DNA from: Polaribacter sp. Hel1_85
GTDB lineage: Bacteria > Bacteroidota > Bacteroidia > Flavobacteriales > Flavobacteriaceae
Direction: 5' to 3'
Assembly (NCBI RefSeq): GCF_000766795.1
Contig: NZ_JPDS01000001.1
Location: forward strand, 1,245,001-1,309,000
DNA: 64,000 bases
Position numbers and translations under genes: made by a program. Positions 18,580 through 28,403 of the stretch are shown in pieces. The notes beneath the pieces are model-generated. The model worked only from the letters and a program-made list of their open reading frames with translations, had not been told where the DNA came from and did no database searches. The number at the start of each line of letters is the position of its first letter. The stretch's first letter is position 1.

Positions 18580-20646
18580 ATGAAAAAAATAGTACTTTTA
18601 TCCTCTTTATTATTAACATTTATAGCTTCTGCCCAAGAACCTTATTATGACGATGTAGATTTAACTGCAGAAGGTTTAGCTTTAAAAGAAAATTTAGCAA
18701 CAAAAACAATAGCTGCTCATACCAAAATTTTATCTTATGGTTGGCCAGCATTGCAAGCAACTGATGTTAATCCAGAAAACAGTTCTGAAGTTTTATTGAT
18801 TTATGGGTATTCTGATTCTGGTAAAACTTCTAGAACAAGAGGTATAAATCAAAATGGAGGTGGATCTACTGACTGGAATAGAGAGCACGTTTATGCTAAA
18901 TCTTTAGGAACACCAAATCTTGGTACTTCTGGTCCTGGTGCAGACGGTCATCATTTACGTCCTTCAGATGTTGGCTTTAATAGTGATCGTGGTAGCCTTA
19001 AGTTTGTTAATGGATCCGGAAATGCTGGTAGTGTTTCTGGTGGTTGGTACCCTGGTGATGAATGGAAAGGTGATGTTGCTAGAATTATGATGTACATGTA
19101 TATTCATTATGGTGATCAATGTAAACCAACCGGAGTTGGTATCGGTAACTCTACAGCTACTCCAGATGATATGATAGATTTATTCTTAGAATGGAATGCA
19201 GAAGACCCTGTTTCTGATTTTGAAAGACAAAGAAATACATACCATGAAAATACAAGTAATGCATATGCGCAAGGAAATAGAAACCCTTTTATAGATAATG
19301 CATATTTAGCAACAAGAATTTGGGGAGGAACTCCTGCAATTGATTCTTGGGGAATGTATGTTTCTACAGATAAAGAAGCACCAACTGTACCAACAAACGT
19401 TGTTTTAAGTAATAGCACACCTTCATCAATAGATGTTACTTGGTCTGCTTCTACAGATAATGTAGCTGTAACTAAATATGAAATTTATGTTGATGGTACT
19501 TTAAATGGAAATACACCAGATACAAATTATACAATTTCAGGTTTAAACGCAAACACAACATATGCTGTTACTGTTTTAGCAAAAGATATTGCAAATAATA
19601 AATCTGATCAAACTACTGCTGTAAACGGAACTACAGCAATTGATAATGAAGCTCCAACTGTACCCACAAATGTTGTAATAACAAATCAAACGGGTACTAG
19701 TTTTAAAGCTAATTGGACAGCTTCTACAGATAATGCAGCTGTTGTTGGTTATGATATTTTTGTTGATGGTGCAATTAATGGCTCAACTACAGATACAACT
19801 TATACTATTTCTGGTTTAACAATATCTACAACTTACAGTGTTACAGTTTTAGCAAAAGATGAAGCAGATAATAAATCTGCCCAATCACCTACTGTAAATG
19901 CAATAACTACAGATGGTTCAGCAGCTTCTAATGAATTATTTTTCACAGAATATCTTGAAGGATCTAGTAACAATAAAGCCCTTGAAATTGCAAACTTTAC
20001 TGGTCAAACAGTTTCTTTAGCAAACTATAGTATTAAACTTGGCTCAAACGGAAGTGACTTTGGAACACAAACTTTAACTTTTACTAATGAAACTATTGCA
20101 GATGGAGATGTTTTTGTCATTGGAAATTCTCAAATTACTATTTGTACATCAGAAGTCGATATTGATAGTAATGTTACATATTTCAATGGTAATGATGTTT
20201 TAGGTTTGTTTAAAAATGATGTTTTAATAGATATTATTGGTACAGAAAATAATTCAAATACTTTTGGAGAAAATGTTACTTTAAAAAGAAAGTCAACTAT
20301 AGTTTCTCCAAATACTGTTTATAATGCAGATGAATGGGTACAAGGTTCTGGCACTGATGATTGTTCTGATTTAGGTAAACACAATGTAAGCACAGCAAGT
20401 GTAGAAAATACCATTTTAAATTCATTTAAAATGTATCCAAACCCAATAAATGGAAATAAATTATATTTTAACCTTATTAAGAATGTAAATATAAATATCT
20501 ACAATGTTTTAGGTAAATTAATTAAAACAGAAAAAGTAAATACTAACAATAATAGTATTGATATTTCTAGTTTATCTAAAGGAGTTTATTTAGTAAAAAT
20601 AAATTCTGAAAATGAAATTATTACTAAGAAATTGATAAAAAAATAA
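18580..20646 (+). CDS. T9SS-exported endonuclease I, tandem paralogue
   Basis: This 688-residue protein shares the architecture of its upstream neighbour: signal peptide (cleavage near ASA/Q), endonuclease I domain with TDWNREHVYAKSL and DGHHLRPSDVGFNSDRG, two fibronectin type III domains, a lamin-tail-like domain (ELFFTEYLEGSSNNKALEIAN) and a T9SS type A sorting domain (FKMYPNPINGNKLYF...). It is shorter mainly in the nuclease N-terminal region and the lamin-tail part. The copies clearly arose by duplication but have diverged, including near the active site (DAHN versus DGHH), so their specificities may differ. The start ATG follows an A-rich leader directly after the terminator. Confidence 0.9.
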   Translation: MKKIVLLSSLLLTFIASAQEPYYDDVDLTAEGLALKENLATKTIAAHTKILSYGWPALQATDVNPENSSEVLLIYGYSDSGKTSRTRGINQNGGGSTDWNREHVYAKSLGTPNLGTSGPGADGHHLRPSDVGFNSDRGSLKFVNGSGNAGSVSGGWYPGDEWKGDVARIMMYMYIHYGDQCKPTGVGIGNSTATPDDMIDLFLEWNAEDPVSDFERQRNTYHENTSNAYAQGNRNPFIDNAYLATRIWGGTPAIDSWGMYVSTDKEAPTVPTNVVLSNSTPSSIDVTWSASTDNVAVTKYEIYVDGTLNGNTPDTNYTISGLNANTTYAVTVLAKDIANNKSDQTTAVNGTTAIDNEAPTVPTNVVITNQTGTSFKANWTASTDNAAVVGYDIFVDGAINGSTTDTTYTISGLTISTTYSVTVLAKDEADNKSAQSPTVNAITTDGSAASNELFFTEYLEGSSNNKALEIANFTGQTVSLANYSIKLGSNGSDFGTQTLTFTNETIADGDVFVIGNSQITICTSEVDIDSNVTYFNGNDVLGLFKNDVLIDIIGTENNSNTFGENVTLKRKSTIVSPNTVYNADEWVQGSGTDDCSDLGKHNVSTASVENTILNSFKMYPNPINGNKLYFNLIKNVNINIYNVLGKLIKTEKVNTNNNSIDISSLSKGVYLVKINSENEIITKKLIKK

Positions 20647-20664
20647 ATACTTTTTTTTAAAGAT

Positions 20665-20700
20665 AAAAAAAGACGGCTACATTAAGTAGCCGTCTTTTTT
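20665..20700 (+). terminator. terminator after the second endonuclease gene
   Basis: AGACGGCTAC and GTAGCCGTCT form a strong GC-rich stem flanked by A and T runs. Confidence 0.85.
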
Positions 20701-20769
20701 AGTTTATAATTAAGTGAATAACTATTAAATTTCGATTAAATTAATCTTATCTATTAAATTGAAAAAAAG

Positions 20770-20777
20770 TAAATTTG
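20770..20777 (+). promoter_or_regulatory. -7 promoter box (TAAATTTG) of purL
   Basis: TAAATTTG, followed by C, is a perfect flavobacterial -7 box 34 bases before the purL ATG. There is no good TTG at the -33 position. Confidence 0.5.
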
Positions 20778-20811
20778 CATTTTTACAACAACACGCAAAC
20801 ACAACACTATA

Positions 20812-23800
20812 ATGATTCATTTCTTTGGAAATAAAAACAGTAAAGTATTCGCTGTTCAAACAACAAAAGATTTAGCTAAAACAACAATTTCTAAGCTTAC
20901 TTGGTTATTTGGCAATCAACCTAAAATAAAAGAAACATCAATTGATGCTTTTTTTGTTGGGCCAAGAGCAGCAATGATTACTCCTTGGAGTACAAATGCA
21001 GTTGAAATTACTCAGAATATGGGTATTAAAGATATAATCAGAATTGAAGAATTTGTTACTTCTACTAAAGATTTTACTGATTTTGACCCAATGATTTCTG
21101 AAAAATTTAATGGTTTACATCAAGAGTCATTTGAAATTCATATTCAGCCAGAATCAATTTTAGATATTGAAGACATTGCAGCATATAACAATCAAGAAGG
21201 TTTATCTTTAAGTGATGAAGAAGTTGCTTACTTAGAAAGTGTTGCTACAAAAATTGGAAGAAAATTAACAGATTCTGAAGTATTTGGTTTTAGTCAAGTA
21301 AATTCTGAACACTGTAGACATAAAATATTTAATGGAACTTTTGTTATTGATGGGGAAGAAATGCCAACATCATTATTTAAATTGATAAAAGAAACGTCGA
21401 AGCAATTTCCTAACGATATTGTTTCAGCATATAAAGACAACGTTGCTTTTGTAAAAGGTCCTAAAGTGGAACAATTTGCTCCGAAGACCGCAGACAGACC
21501 AGATTTTTATCAAACAGAAGATTTTAATTCTGTAATTTCTTTAAAAGCAGAAACTCATAATTTCCCAACAACAGTTGAGCCTTTTAATGGTGCTGCAACT
21601 GGTTCTGGAGGTGAAATTAGAGATAGACTTGCAGGAGGAAAAGGTTCTTTACCTTTAGCAGGAACTGCAGTTTATATGACTTCTTATTCTCGTTTAGAGG
21701 CTTCTATCGATTCAGTAAAAAACACAAGATATTGGGAAAATAAATTTGAAGCAAGAGATTGGTTATACCAAACTCCAATGGATATTTTAATTAAAGCATC
21801 TAATGGAGCTTCAGATTTTGGAAACAAATTCGGACAACCATTAATTACAGGTTCTGTATTAACTTTTGAGCATGAAGAAAATTCTTCTTCAAGTGAATCT
21901 AAAGCTAGAAAGTTAGGTTATGATAAAGTGATTATGCAAGCTGGTGGAATTGGTTATGGAAAAGCAGAACAAGCTTTAAAAGATACTCCTAAAGAAGGTG
22001 ATAAAATTGTAATTCTTGGTGGTGAAAACTACAGAATTGGAATGGGTGGAGCTGCAGTTTCTTCTGCAGATACAGGCGCTTTAGATTCAGGAATAGAATT
22101 AAATGCTGTTCAACGTTCTAATCCAGAAATGCAAAAACGTGCTGCAAATGCAATACGTGGAATGGTAGAAAGTGAAGAAAACTTTATTGTTTCTATTCAC
22201 GATCATGGTGCAGGTGGACATTTAAATTGTTTATCTGAATTAGTAGAAGATACTGGTGGTAAAATCGATTTAGATGCTTTACCTGTTGGAGATCCTACTT
22301 TATCAGCAAAAGAAATAATTGGTAACGAATCTCAAGAAAGAATGGGATTAGTTATTGCAGACGAACATTTAGAAACTTTGCATAAAATTGCAGATAGAGA
22401 ACGTTCTCCTATTTATGATGTTGGTGAAGTTACAGGTAATGATCGTTTTACTTTCGAATCTAAATCAACAGGTAAAAAACCAATGGATTTAGCTTTAGAA
22501 GACATGTTTGGTTCTTCTCCTAAAACTGTTTTAACAGATAAAACTGTAAAAAGAAATTACAAGAATTCTAGATATAAAGTTAAGAATTTTAAAAACTATT
22601 TAACGCAAGTTTTACAGTTAGAAGCTGTTGCTTGTAAAGATTGGTTAACAAATAAAGTAGACAGATGTGTTGGTGGTAAAGTTGCCAAACAGCAATGTGT
22701 TGGTCCGTTACAAATCCCGTTGAATAACGTTGGTGTAATGGCATTAGATTATAAAGGAAAAGAAGGAGTTGCAACTTCAATTGGGCACTCTCCTATTTCT
22801 GGATTAATTGATCCTGCTGCAGGAAGTAGAAATGCAATTACAGAATCTTTAACCAATATTATTTGGGCTCCTTTAAAAGATAATTTAGATTCAATTTCTT
22901 TATCAGCAAACTGGATGTGGCCTTGTAAAAATGAAGGTGAAGATGCTCGTTTATACAAAGCTGTAAAAGCGGTTTCAGAATTTTCTATAGATTTAGGAAT
23001 CAATGTTCCTACTGGTAAAGATTCTTTATCAATGAAACAAAAATATGCTGATGATGAAGTAATTGCTCCAGGAACCGTTATTATTTCTGCTGCAGGAAAC
23101 TGTAATGAAATAAGCAAAGTTGTGGAACCTCTTTTAAAAGTTGATGGAGGGAATATATATTATATTAATATTTCTCAAGATGAATTTAAATTAGGAGGAA
23201 GTTCTTTTCACCAAGTTTTAAATACAATTGGAAATCAAGCTCCTGATGTAAAAAATTCTGCTTTTGTAAAAAATACTTTTAATACAATTCAAGAGTTAAT
23301 TAAAGGAGATAAAATTACTGCAGGGCATGATGTTGCTTCTGGTGGATTGATTACAACGTTGTTAGAAATGTGTTTTGCAACTATTAATTTAGGAGCAGAT
23401 TTAAATATCTCTTCTTTAAATGAAGAAGATTCTATCAAAGTTTTATTTGCAGAAAATTCAGGAATTGTTTTTCAAGCAGATGCTTCTGTAGAAACTATTT
23501 TATCAGAAAATAACATTGAATTTTTCAATATTGGTACTGCAAATAATTCAGGAACTGTAAACATCAAAAACAACGAAGATAATTTTACGTTTGATGTTGC
23601 TGAATTAAGAGATGTTTGGTACAAAACATCTTTCTTATTAGATCAAAAACAAACCGCTAATAATTTAGCTCAAGATCGTTTTGATAATTTTAAAAATCAG
23701 CCATTAAAGTATAAATTCCCAGAGAATTTTACTGGAAAATTACCTGTCATTTCGAGCGCAGTCGAGAAATCTCGTCCAAAAGCTGCTATTATTCGTGAAA

Positions 23801-24516
23801 AAGGATCTAACTCGGAACGTGAAATGGCAAATGCAATGTATTTAGCTGGTTTTGATGTAAAAGACGTACACATGACAGATTTAATTTCTGGTCGTGAAAC
23901 TTTAGAAGATATTCAGTTTATTGGAGCTGTAGGTGGTTTCTCTAATTCAGATGTTTTAGGTTCTGCAAAAGGTTGGGCTGGAGCATTTTTATACAATTCA
24001 AAAGCGAAGAAAGCTTTAAAGAACTTCTTTAAAAGAGAAGATACTTTATCTGTTGGTATTTGTAATGGAGCGCAATTATGGATGGAATTAGATTTAATTA
24101 ATCCTGAGCATAAAGTACACGGAAAATTAGGTCATAATGATTCTCAAAAACACGAAAGTTCTTTTACTTCTGTAAAAGTGCAAGAAAATAATTCAGTAAT
24201 GTTATCTTCTTTAGCAGGTACAGAATTAGGTGTTTGGATTTCTCATGGAGAAGGAAAATTTAACTTACCAGAAGCTGAAGAAAACTATAATATCGTAGCA
24301 AAATACGGTTATGAAGGCTATCCAAACAATCCAAATGGATCAGATTTTAACACAGCAATGATGTGTGATAAAACAGGTAGACACTTAGTAACAATGCCTC
24401 ATATTGAGCGTTCTACTTTCCAATGGAACTGGGCAAATTACCCTGAAGGAAGAAAAGATGAAGTAACACCTTGGTTAGAAGCTTTTGTAAATGCAAAAAA
24501 TTGGTTAACGAAATAA
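20812..24516 (+). CDS. purL: phosphoribosylformylglycinamidine synthase (fused PurL type)
   Basis: This 1234-residue enzyme carries out step four of purine synthesis: FGAR plus glutamine and ATP give FGAM. It is the large fused form: N-terminal linker, two AIRS-like halves (NSEHCRHKIF near 165; ETHNFPTTVEPFNGAATGSGG near 250) and a C-terminal class I glutamine amidotransferase domain (GICNGAQ with catalytic Cys1084; MPHIERSTFQWNW near the end). The linker before the amidotransferase domain contains LPVISSAVEKSR (residues 977-988), encoded by a repetitive palindromic element (see the repeat entry). The frame stays open and all catalytic motifs are present, so the enzyme should work. A -7 box lies 34 bases upstream, and a terminator follows. 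Confidence 0.95.
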   Translation: MIHFFGNKNSKVFAVQTTKDLAKTTISKLTWLFGNQPKIKETSIDAFFVGPRAAMITPWSTNAVEITQNMGIKDIIRIEEFVTSTKDFTDFDPMISEKFNGLHQESFEIHIQPESILDIEDIAAYNNQEGLSLSDEEVAYLESVATKIGRKLTDSEVFGFSQVNSEHCRHKIFNGTFVIDGEEMPTSLFKLIKETSKQFPNDIVSAYKDNVAFVKGPKVEQFAPKTADRPDFYQTEDFNSVISLKAETHNFPTTVEPFNGAATGSGGEIRDRLAGGKGSLPLAGTAVYMTSYSRLEASIDSVKNTRYWENKFEARDWLYQTPMDILIKASNGASDFGNKFGQPLITGSVLTFEHEENSSSSESKARKLGYDKVIMQAGGIGYGKAEQALKDTPKEGDKIVILGGENYRIGMGGAAVSSADTGALDSGIELNAVQRSNPEMQKRAANAIRGMVESEENFIVSIHDHGAGGHLNCLSELVEDTGGKIDLDALPVGDPTLSAKEIIGNESQERMGLVIADEHLETLHKIADRERSPIYDVGEVTGNDRFTFESKSTGKKPMDLALEDMFGSSPKTVLTDKTVKRNYKNSRYKVKNFKNYLTQVLQLEAVACKDWLTNKVDRCVGGKVAKQQCVGPLQIPLNNVGVMALDYKGKEGVATSIGHSPISGLIDPAAGSRNAITESLTNIIWAPLKDNLDSISLSANWMWPCKNEGEDARLYKAVKAVSEFSIDLGINVPTGKDSLSMKQKYADDEVIAPGTVIISAAGNCNEISKVVEPLLKVDGGNIYYINISQDEFKLGGSSFHQVLNTIGNQAPDVKNSAFVKNTFNTIQELIKGDKITAGHDVASGGLITTLLEMCFATINLGADLNISSLNEEDSIKVLFAENSGIVFQADASVETILSENNIEFFNIGTANNSGTVNIKNNEDNFTFDVAELRDVWYKTSFLLDQKQTANNLAQDRFDNFKNQPLKYKFPENFTGKLPVISSAVEKSRPKAAIIREKGSNSEREMANAMYLAGFDVKDVHMTDLISGRETLEDIQFIGAVGGFSNSDVLGSAKGWAGAFLYNSKAKKALKNFFKREDTLSVGICNGAQLWMELDLINPEHKVHGKLGHNDSQKHESSFTSVKVQENNSVMLSSLAGTELGVWISHGEGKFNLPEAEENYNIVAKYGYEGYPNNPNGSDFNTAMMCDKTGRHLVTMPHIERSTFQWNWANYPEGRKDEVTPWLEAFVNAKNWLTK
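23744..23774 (+). repeat. palindromic repeat translated inside purL
   Basis: The stretch TGTCATTTCGAGCGCAGTCG and the following AGAAATCTCG form an imperfect hairpin. This string is one I recall as a very common intergenic repeat of Flavobacteriaceae. Here it lies in frame in purL and encodes PVISSAVEKSR in the linker before the amidotransferase domain, where no catalytic residue is expected. It resembles the behaviour of Rickettsia palindromic elements. Confidence 0.65.
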
Positions 24517-24539
24517 TATTTCGCCCTAAAATTTATATA

Positions 24540-24568
24540 AAAAAGGGCTTTTGTAAAGCCTTTTTTTT
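24540..24568 (+). terminator. terminator after purL
   Basis: The arms around TTGT pair AAAGGGCTTT with AAAGCCTTT, followed by a long T run. Confidence 0.7.
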
Positions 24569-24611
24569 GGCTTTAATAAATAGATAAAACAGCAGTATTT
24601 AATTATTAAAA

Positions 24612-25841
24612 ATGAAAATTCCAGAAAAATATAGATTTATAGTTGAATTAGGAAAAGCACTCCATATTTATGGTATTCCTTCCTATAAAATTCAATCTTA
24701 TCTAACAGAGGTTGCTAAAACGCAAGGTATTACTGGTAGTTTTATGGACTTACCAACTTGGATTAATTATGTGTTTTATGAAGATGAAAACTCATATAAT
24801 TATATAGAATCAATTCCTCCTGGATCTTTAAATTTAGGTGCTTTCTCTAGAATTGCAGAACTAACAAATAAGGTTATTGATTCTAAAATTGATAATAGCG
24901 CTATTAATAAAGAATTAAATATAATTCATGCAGAAACTAAAAATATAAATCACTTATATTTAACTTTAGCTTATGCTTTTTCTGCAGGTTCTTTTAGTAT
25001 AATGATTGGTACTAATTGGCTTTCTTTTGGGTTCTCTTTATTATTAGGCGCTCTTATATATTTATTGGTGTTTTTATCATCTAAATCTAATTATATAGAA
25101 AACGTATTCGAATCTTTAAGTGCTTTAGTTGTAACCGTTATTTGTTGTTCTTTAACCTTAATTTTCCCGACCTTTAATTTGGGTTTAACCATATTAGCTT
25201 CTATCATTGTTTTTATTCCAGGATTAGCAATTACAACTGCTCTTGAGGAAATAACTTCTAAAAGTCTGGTTTCTGGAGGCGCAAAACTTTTCGATGCTAT
25301 TCTCTTATTGTTTAAGCAGTTTTTTGGAGTATTACTTGGTTTAGGGTTGATGACATCTTTGGTTGATATCGATTTAACATATCATGTTTCTTCTATGCCA
25401 AAATGGACTATCTTTTGTGCTGTTCCAATATTTTCAATTGCTCTTTTACCAATATTTCAAGTACGAAAAAAGGATATGATTTATGGTGCTATAACAGGTG
25501 TTATCGCTTTTTTTACAACTGTTTTATTCTCTGGATATGGAGTACTTGTAAGTACTTTTATTGGAACCTTGACTGTAGTTGGAGTGAGTCGTTTATTTGG
25601 TTTGATTTCTAAAACGCCAAAAACAGTATTTTTAATTCAAGGTGTTGTAATGTTGGTACCAGGAAGTAAATCTTTTATGGGTTTAAGTAACTCCTTTTTT
25701 AATCCATCTACAACTACAGGTTCTGCAAATTTATTTGAACAAGTTGCTTTTATTTTGATGGGTATAATTGGTGGACTTCTTTTTGCAGGTACATTTAGAG
25801 AAAGAAAACCTAGAAAAATTGGAGGAATAATAAAAAAATAA
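24612..25841 (+). CDS. threonine/serine exporter family membrane protein (ThrE-like)
   Basis: This 409-residue protein has a cytoplasmic N-terminal part of about 110 residues (GKALHIYGIPSYKIQSYL, then SIPPGSLNLGAF) followed by about ten membrane helices. This is the fused DUF1212 plus DUF3815 arrangement of ThrE-type exporters, which release threonine or serine by proton antiport. The conserved VPGSKSFMGL stretch is present in the second half. It stands alone between purL and the convergent export operon. The start ATG at 24612 follows an ATTAAAA stretch. The family is secure; the substrate is inferred from characterised relatives. Confidence 0.85.
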   Translation: MKIPEKYRFIVELGKALHIYGIPSYKIQSYLTEVAKTQGITGSFMDLPTWINYVFYEDENSYNYIESIPPGSLNLGAFSRIAELTNKVIDSKIDNSAINKELNIIHAETKNINHLYLTLAYAFSAGSFSIMIGTNWLSFGFSLLLGALIYLLVFLSSKSNYIENVFESLSALVVTVICCSLTLIFPTFNLGLTILASIIVFIPGLAITTALEEITSKSLVSGGAKLFDAILLLFKQFFGVLLGLGLMTSLVDIDLTYHVSSMPKWTIFCAVPIFSIALLPIFQVRKKDMIYGAITGVIAFFTTVLFSGYGVLVSTFIGTLTVVGVSRLFGLISKTPKTVFLIQGVVMLVPGSKSFMGLSNSFFNPSTTTGSANLFEQVAFILMGIIGGLLFAGTFRERKPRKIGGIIKK

Positions 25842-25857
25842 ACTACTTATTTTATAT

Positions 25858-25896
25858 AAAAAACCAGCTTTTAGACTCTTCTAAAAGCTGGTTTTG
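25858..25896. terminator. bidirectional terminator between convergent genes
   Basis: AAAACCAGCTTTTAG and CTAAAAGCTGGTTTT form a long hairpin with A and T runs on both sides, between the ThrE-like gene (plus) and the FtsX-like permease (minus). Confidence 0.85.
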
Positions 25897-25899
25897 TTT

Positions 25900-25980
25900 G
25901 CGTTAGGGATTGAAGCTTTGTTTGAGCTCTTTTTACTTTTTCTGTAAAAAAGCGAGTGCGAAAAGCCCGTTAAAACGCCC
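25900..25980 (+). repeat. GCGTTAGGG...ACGCCC intergenic repeat, copy 1
   Basis: This 81-base unit begins GCGTTAGGGATTGAA and ends AAAGCCCGTTAAAACGCCC. The ends (GCGTT and AACGC) are complementary, and the middle holds a T-run/A-run hairpin (CTCTTTTTAC and GTAAAAAAGCGAG). A second copy is at 35846-35971. Both follow a terminator hairpin containing AAAAGCTG. No coding potential. Confidence 0.8.
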
Positions 25981-25986
25981 AAATAA

Positions 25987-28401
25987 TTACTCAAATTTTA
26001 AATATTTAATCAGATCTATTTTTGTAGCATTAAATGCTTTTAAGCCTACAACTACAAAAACTAAAATTATAAGTAATATTGGCGTAATTATAAATGGTAG
26101 TATTGGCATATCTATTCTGTAAACAAAATCTTCTAGCCAGTTTTCCATAAAATAATAAGCTATTGGCATTAATATTACTGAAGCAATTAGCGTTATTTTT
26201 AGGAAACTTTTAATTAACTGAAACATAATTTCTTTTACTGAAGCTCCTAAAGTTTTACGAATTGCAACTTCTTTTAATCTTTGTTGAATGGTAAGTGTTG
26301 CTAGAGCAAATAAACCTAGTAAAGAAATAATTATGACTACTGTTGTTAAAATTAAGAACAATGTTTTTTGCTTTTGATATTTTACAAAAGTTCTTGCAAA
26401 ACGTTTGTTTAAAAATTGTGCATTAAAAGGATAACCTTGTTCTACATTTTCTTTCCAATAGTTTTCTATATGCTTTAAAGTTTCTTGAGCATTATTAGGT
26501 TTAATTTTAAACTGCATCATCCAAAAATTCCGTTTCATCCAATTAAAAGTATTCCAATGCATTAGCATTGTTGGAGGAATTTTAGAATCTAGACCCCAAA
26601 TATGATAATCTTTAATCATTCCTACGACTTCAAACTTACCATCTTTGGTTTCAGAGCCACCATAACCTGCTTTTATCTTTTTTCCAATAGGATCTTCATA
26701 AATATTGAAAGCTCTTGCTAATGTTTCATTTATTAAAACATTTTTAATTGTATCTGAAGCCCTATTTTCTTGTAAGAATCTACCTTTAAGAAGTTGAATA
26801 TCCATTGTTTGCAAATAATTAAAATCTATTGCATTTCCATTAGTTTGAACAGATATATCATTATATTCTACATTTGTTGAGTTTGAACTTCCTCCTCCAA
26901 TTACAAATGAATTACTGGTAACAACATCTATATTAGGGTGTTTGGTTAGTTCTTTTTTTGCTAATTCATACTTTTTATATCTATTTTCATAATCATTCAT
27001 CGAAATAAGAACAACTTGATCTCCTTTAAAACCTAGATCTTTACTCATCATATAATCTACCTGATTATAAATTATTAATGATCCTACAAGAAAAAATCCT
27101 GAAATTAAAAATTGCAATCCTAACATTATATTTCTTGCAAAAACACCTTGCTTACTTCTAGAAACATTTCCTTTTAAAACTTCTACAGCTTTAAATTTAG
27201 AAAGATAAATAGCAGGAATAAATCCTATAATAATTGATATAATAATGGCAATTAACCCAACTTTTGTTAATAATTTTAAATTTAAGATTGAAATATCTTT
27301 TTGCATAAAGTCATTAAATGATGGTAAAATCAATTCAACTAAAACTAATGCTAATATAAAAGCTATAAAGCCTTGCAATACAATTTCTAAAGCATATTGC
27401 CTTGTTAAAGATGTTTTAGATAATCCTAATGTTTTCTTAACACCAACTTCTTTTGCTCTTTGTGTTGCAGATGCAATTGAAAGGTTAATAAAGTTTACAC
27501 AAGAAATTAGGATCAACAAAATAGAAATCGATAACATAATTAATATTAACTGATAATTACCCTTTCCTTCTGGTCCAGCCTCATCTGTAATTGTTTTTAA
27601 ACGAATATCTTTTAAAGGTTCAAAAATAGTAGTTGTTCCATATTTTTCGAAAAACTCTTCTGGTGTAATTCCATCTCTTTTAGAAGATGGTAAAACTTCA
27701 TTTTGATACCAAACATCTAATGCTTTTTTCTGAAGCGTTTCTACATCTGCACCTTTTGTCGTTTTTACAAATAAATTATTAGAAAAATTACCCCAATGTC
27801 CTTCTGGTTGTTTTTTAAATTGGGTTACCACTTTTGGCATAAAATAATGCTTCCCTTCTATTTTATAAACTGTTGTAATAACAAATGTTCTACCATTAAA
27901 AGTTATGGTTTTACCTATTGCTGATTTATTACCAAAATAAATTTTTGCTTGTTCTTGAGATATTGCTGCATTGCTTGTTACTTTTTTAAACGCATTTACA
28001 CTTCCTTCTACAATTTTGTATGGGAAAAAGTCGAAAAATTCAGCATTTCCTCTTAACATATCTCTAGTATAAAGTTCTTTGCCATCAATTTTCACAACAA
28101 AGTCTGCATACCAACCATCACTTAAATAGTAATCCGTTATTTCAGGAATGTCTGCTACATATTTTGGTCCTTCAACATTTGTACTATTTGCCCAAATATC
28201 TCCATCAGACATTCTATGGATAACCCTATAAATCTCATTAACATTTGTATTACTAGTATTATAACTTTCCTCATCATTTAAATACAATAACACTATTAAC
28301 AACCCTGCAAAACCAAGCGTTAATCCGAAAATATTTACTAAAATATTAAGCCAGTTCTTTTTACTATTTCTAAAAAATATTTTAAACCAAGTTTGTATCA
28401 T
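25987..28401 (-). CDS. MacB/FtsX-like ABC transporter permease (second of pair)
   Basis: This 804-residue permease has an N-terminal membrane helix (about 18-42), a large periplasmic MacB-type core domain, three helices of an FtsX domain (about 285-410), a second single helix and periplasmic domain, and a final FtsX triad ending in a KAFNATKIDLIKYLKFE tail. The conserved ASATQRAKEVGVKKTLG and RLKEVAIRKTLGAS motifs couple to the ATPase. It overlaps no gene but starts two bases after its paralogue, so the two are co-transcribed and may form a heterodimer. The family uses mechanotransmission to expel substrates from the periplasm; the substrate is unknown. Confidence 0.9.
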   Translation of the reverse strand: MIQTWFKIFFRNSKKNWLNILVNIFGLTLGFAGLLIVLLYLNDEESYNTSNTNVNEIYRVIHRMSDGDIWANSTNVEGPKYVADIPEITDYYLSDGWYADFVVKIDGKELYTRDMLRGNAEFFDFFPYKIVEGSVNAFKKVTSNAAISQEQAKIYFGNKSAIGKTITFNGRTFVITTVYKIEGKHYFMPKVVTQFKKQPEGHWGNFSNNLFVKTTKGADVETLQKKALDVWYQNEVLPSSKRDGITPEEFFEKYGTTTIFEPLKDIRLKTITDEAGPEGKGNYQLILIMLSISILLILISCVNFINLSIASATQRAKEVGVKKTLGLSKTSLTRQYALEIVLQGFIAFILALVLVELILPSFNDFMQKDISILNLKLLTKVGLIAIIISIIIGFIPAIYLSKFKAVEVLKGNVSRSKQGVFARNIMLGLQFLISGFFLVGSLIIYNQVDYMMSKDLGFKGDQVVLISMNDYENRYKKYELAKKELTKHPNIDVVTSNSFVIGGGSSNSTNVEYNDISVQTNGNAIDFNYLQTMDIQLLKGRFLQENRASDTIKNVLINETLARAFNIYEDPIGKKIKAGYGGSETKDGKFEVVGMIKDYHIWGLDSKIPPTMLMHWNTFNWMKRNFWMMQFKIKPNNAQETLKHIENYWKENVEQGYPFNAQFLNKRFARTFVKYQKQKTLFLILTTVVIIISLLGLFALATLTIQQRLKEVAIRKTLGASVKEIMFQLIKSFLKITLIASVILMPIAYYFMENWLEDFVYRIDMPILPFIITPILLIILVFVVVGLKAFNATKIDLIKYLKFE

Positions 28402-28403
28402 AT

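Noticed and set aside
25403..25612. A second plus-strand frame inside the ThrE-like gene
   Set aside because: It is an out-of-frame shadow rich in Cys, Tyr and Phe, as expected from shifted membrane-helix codons.
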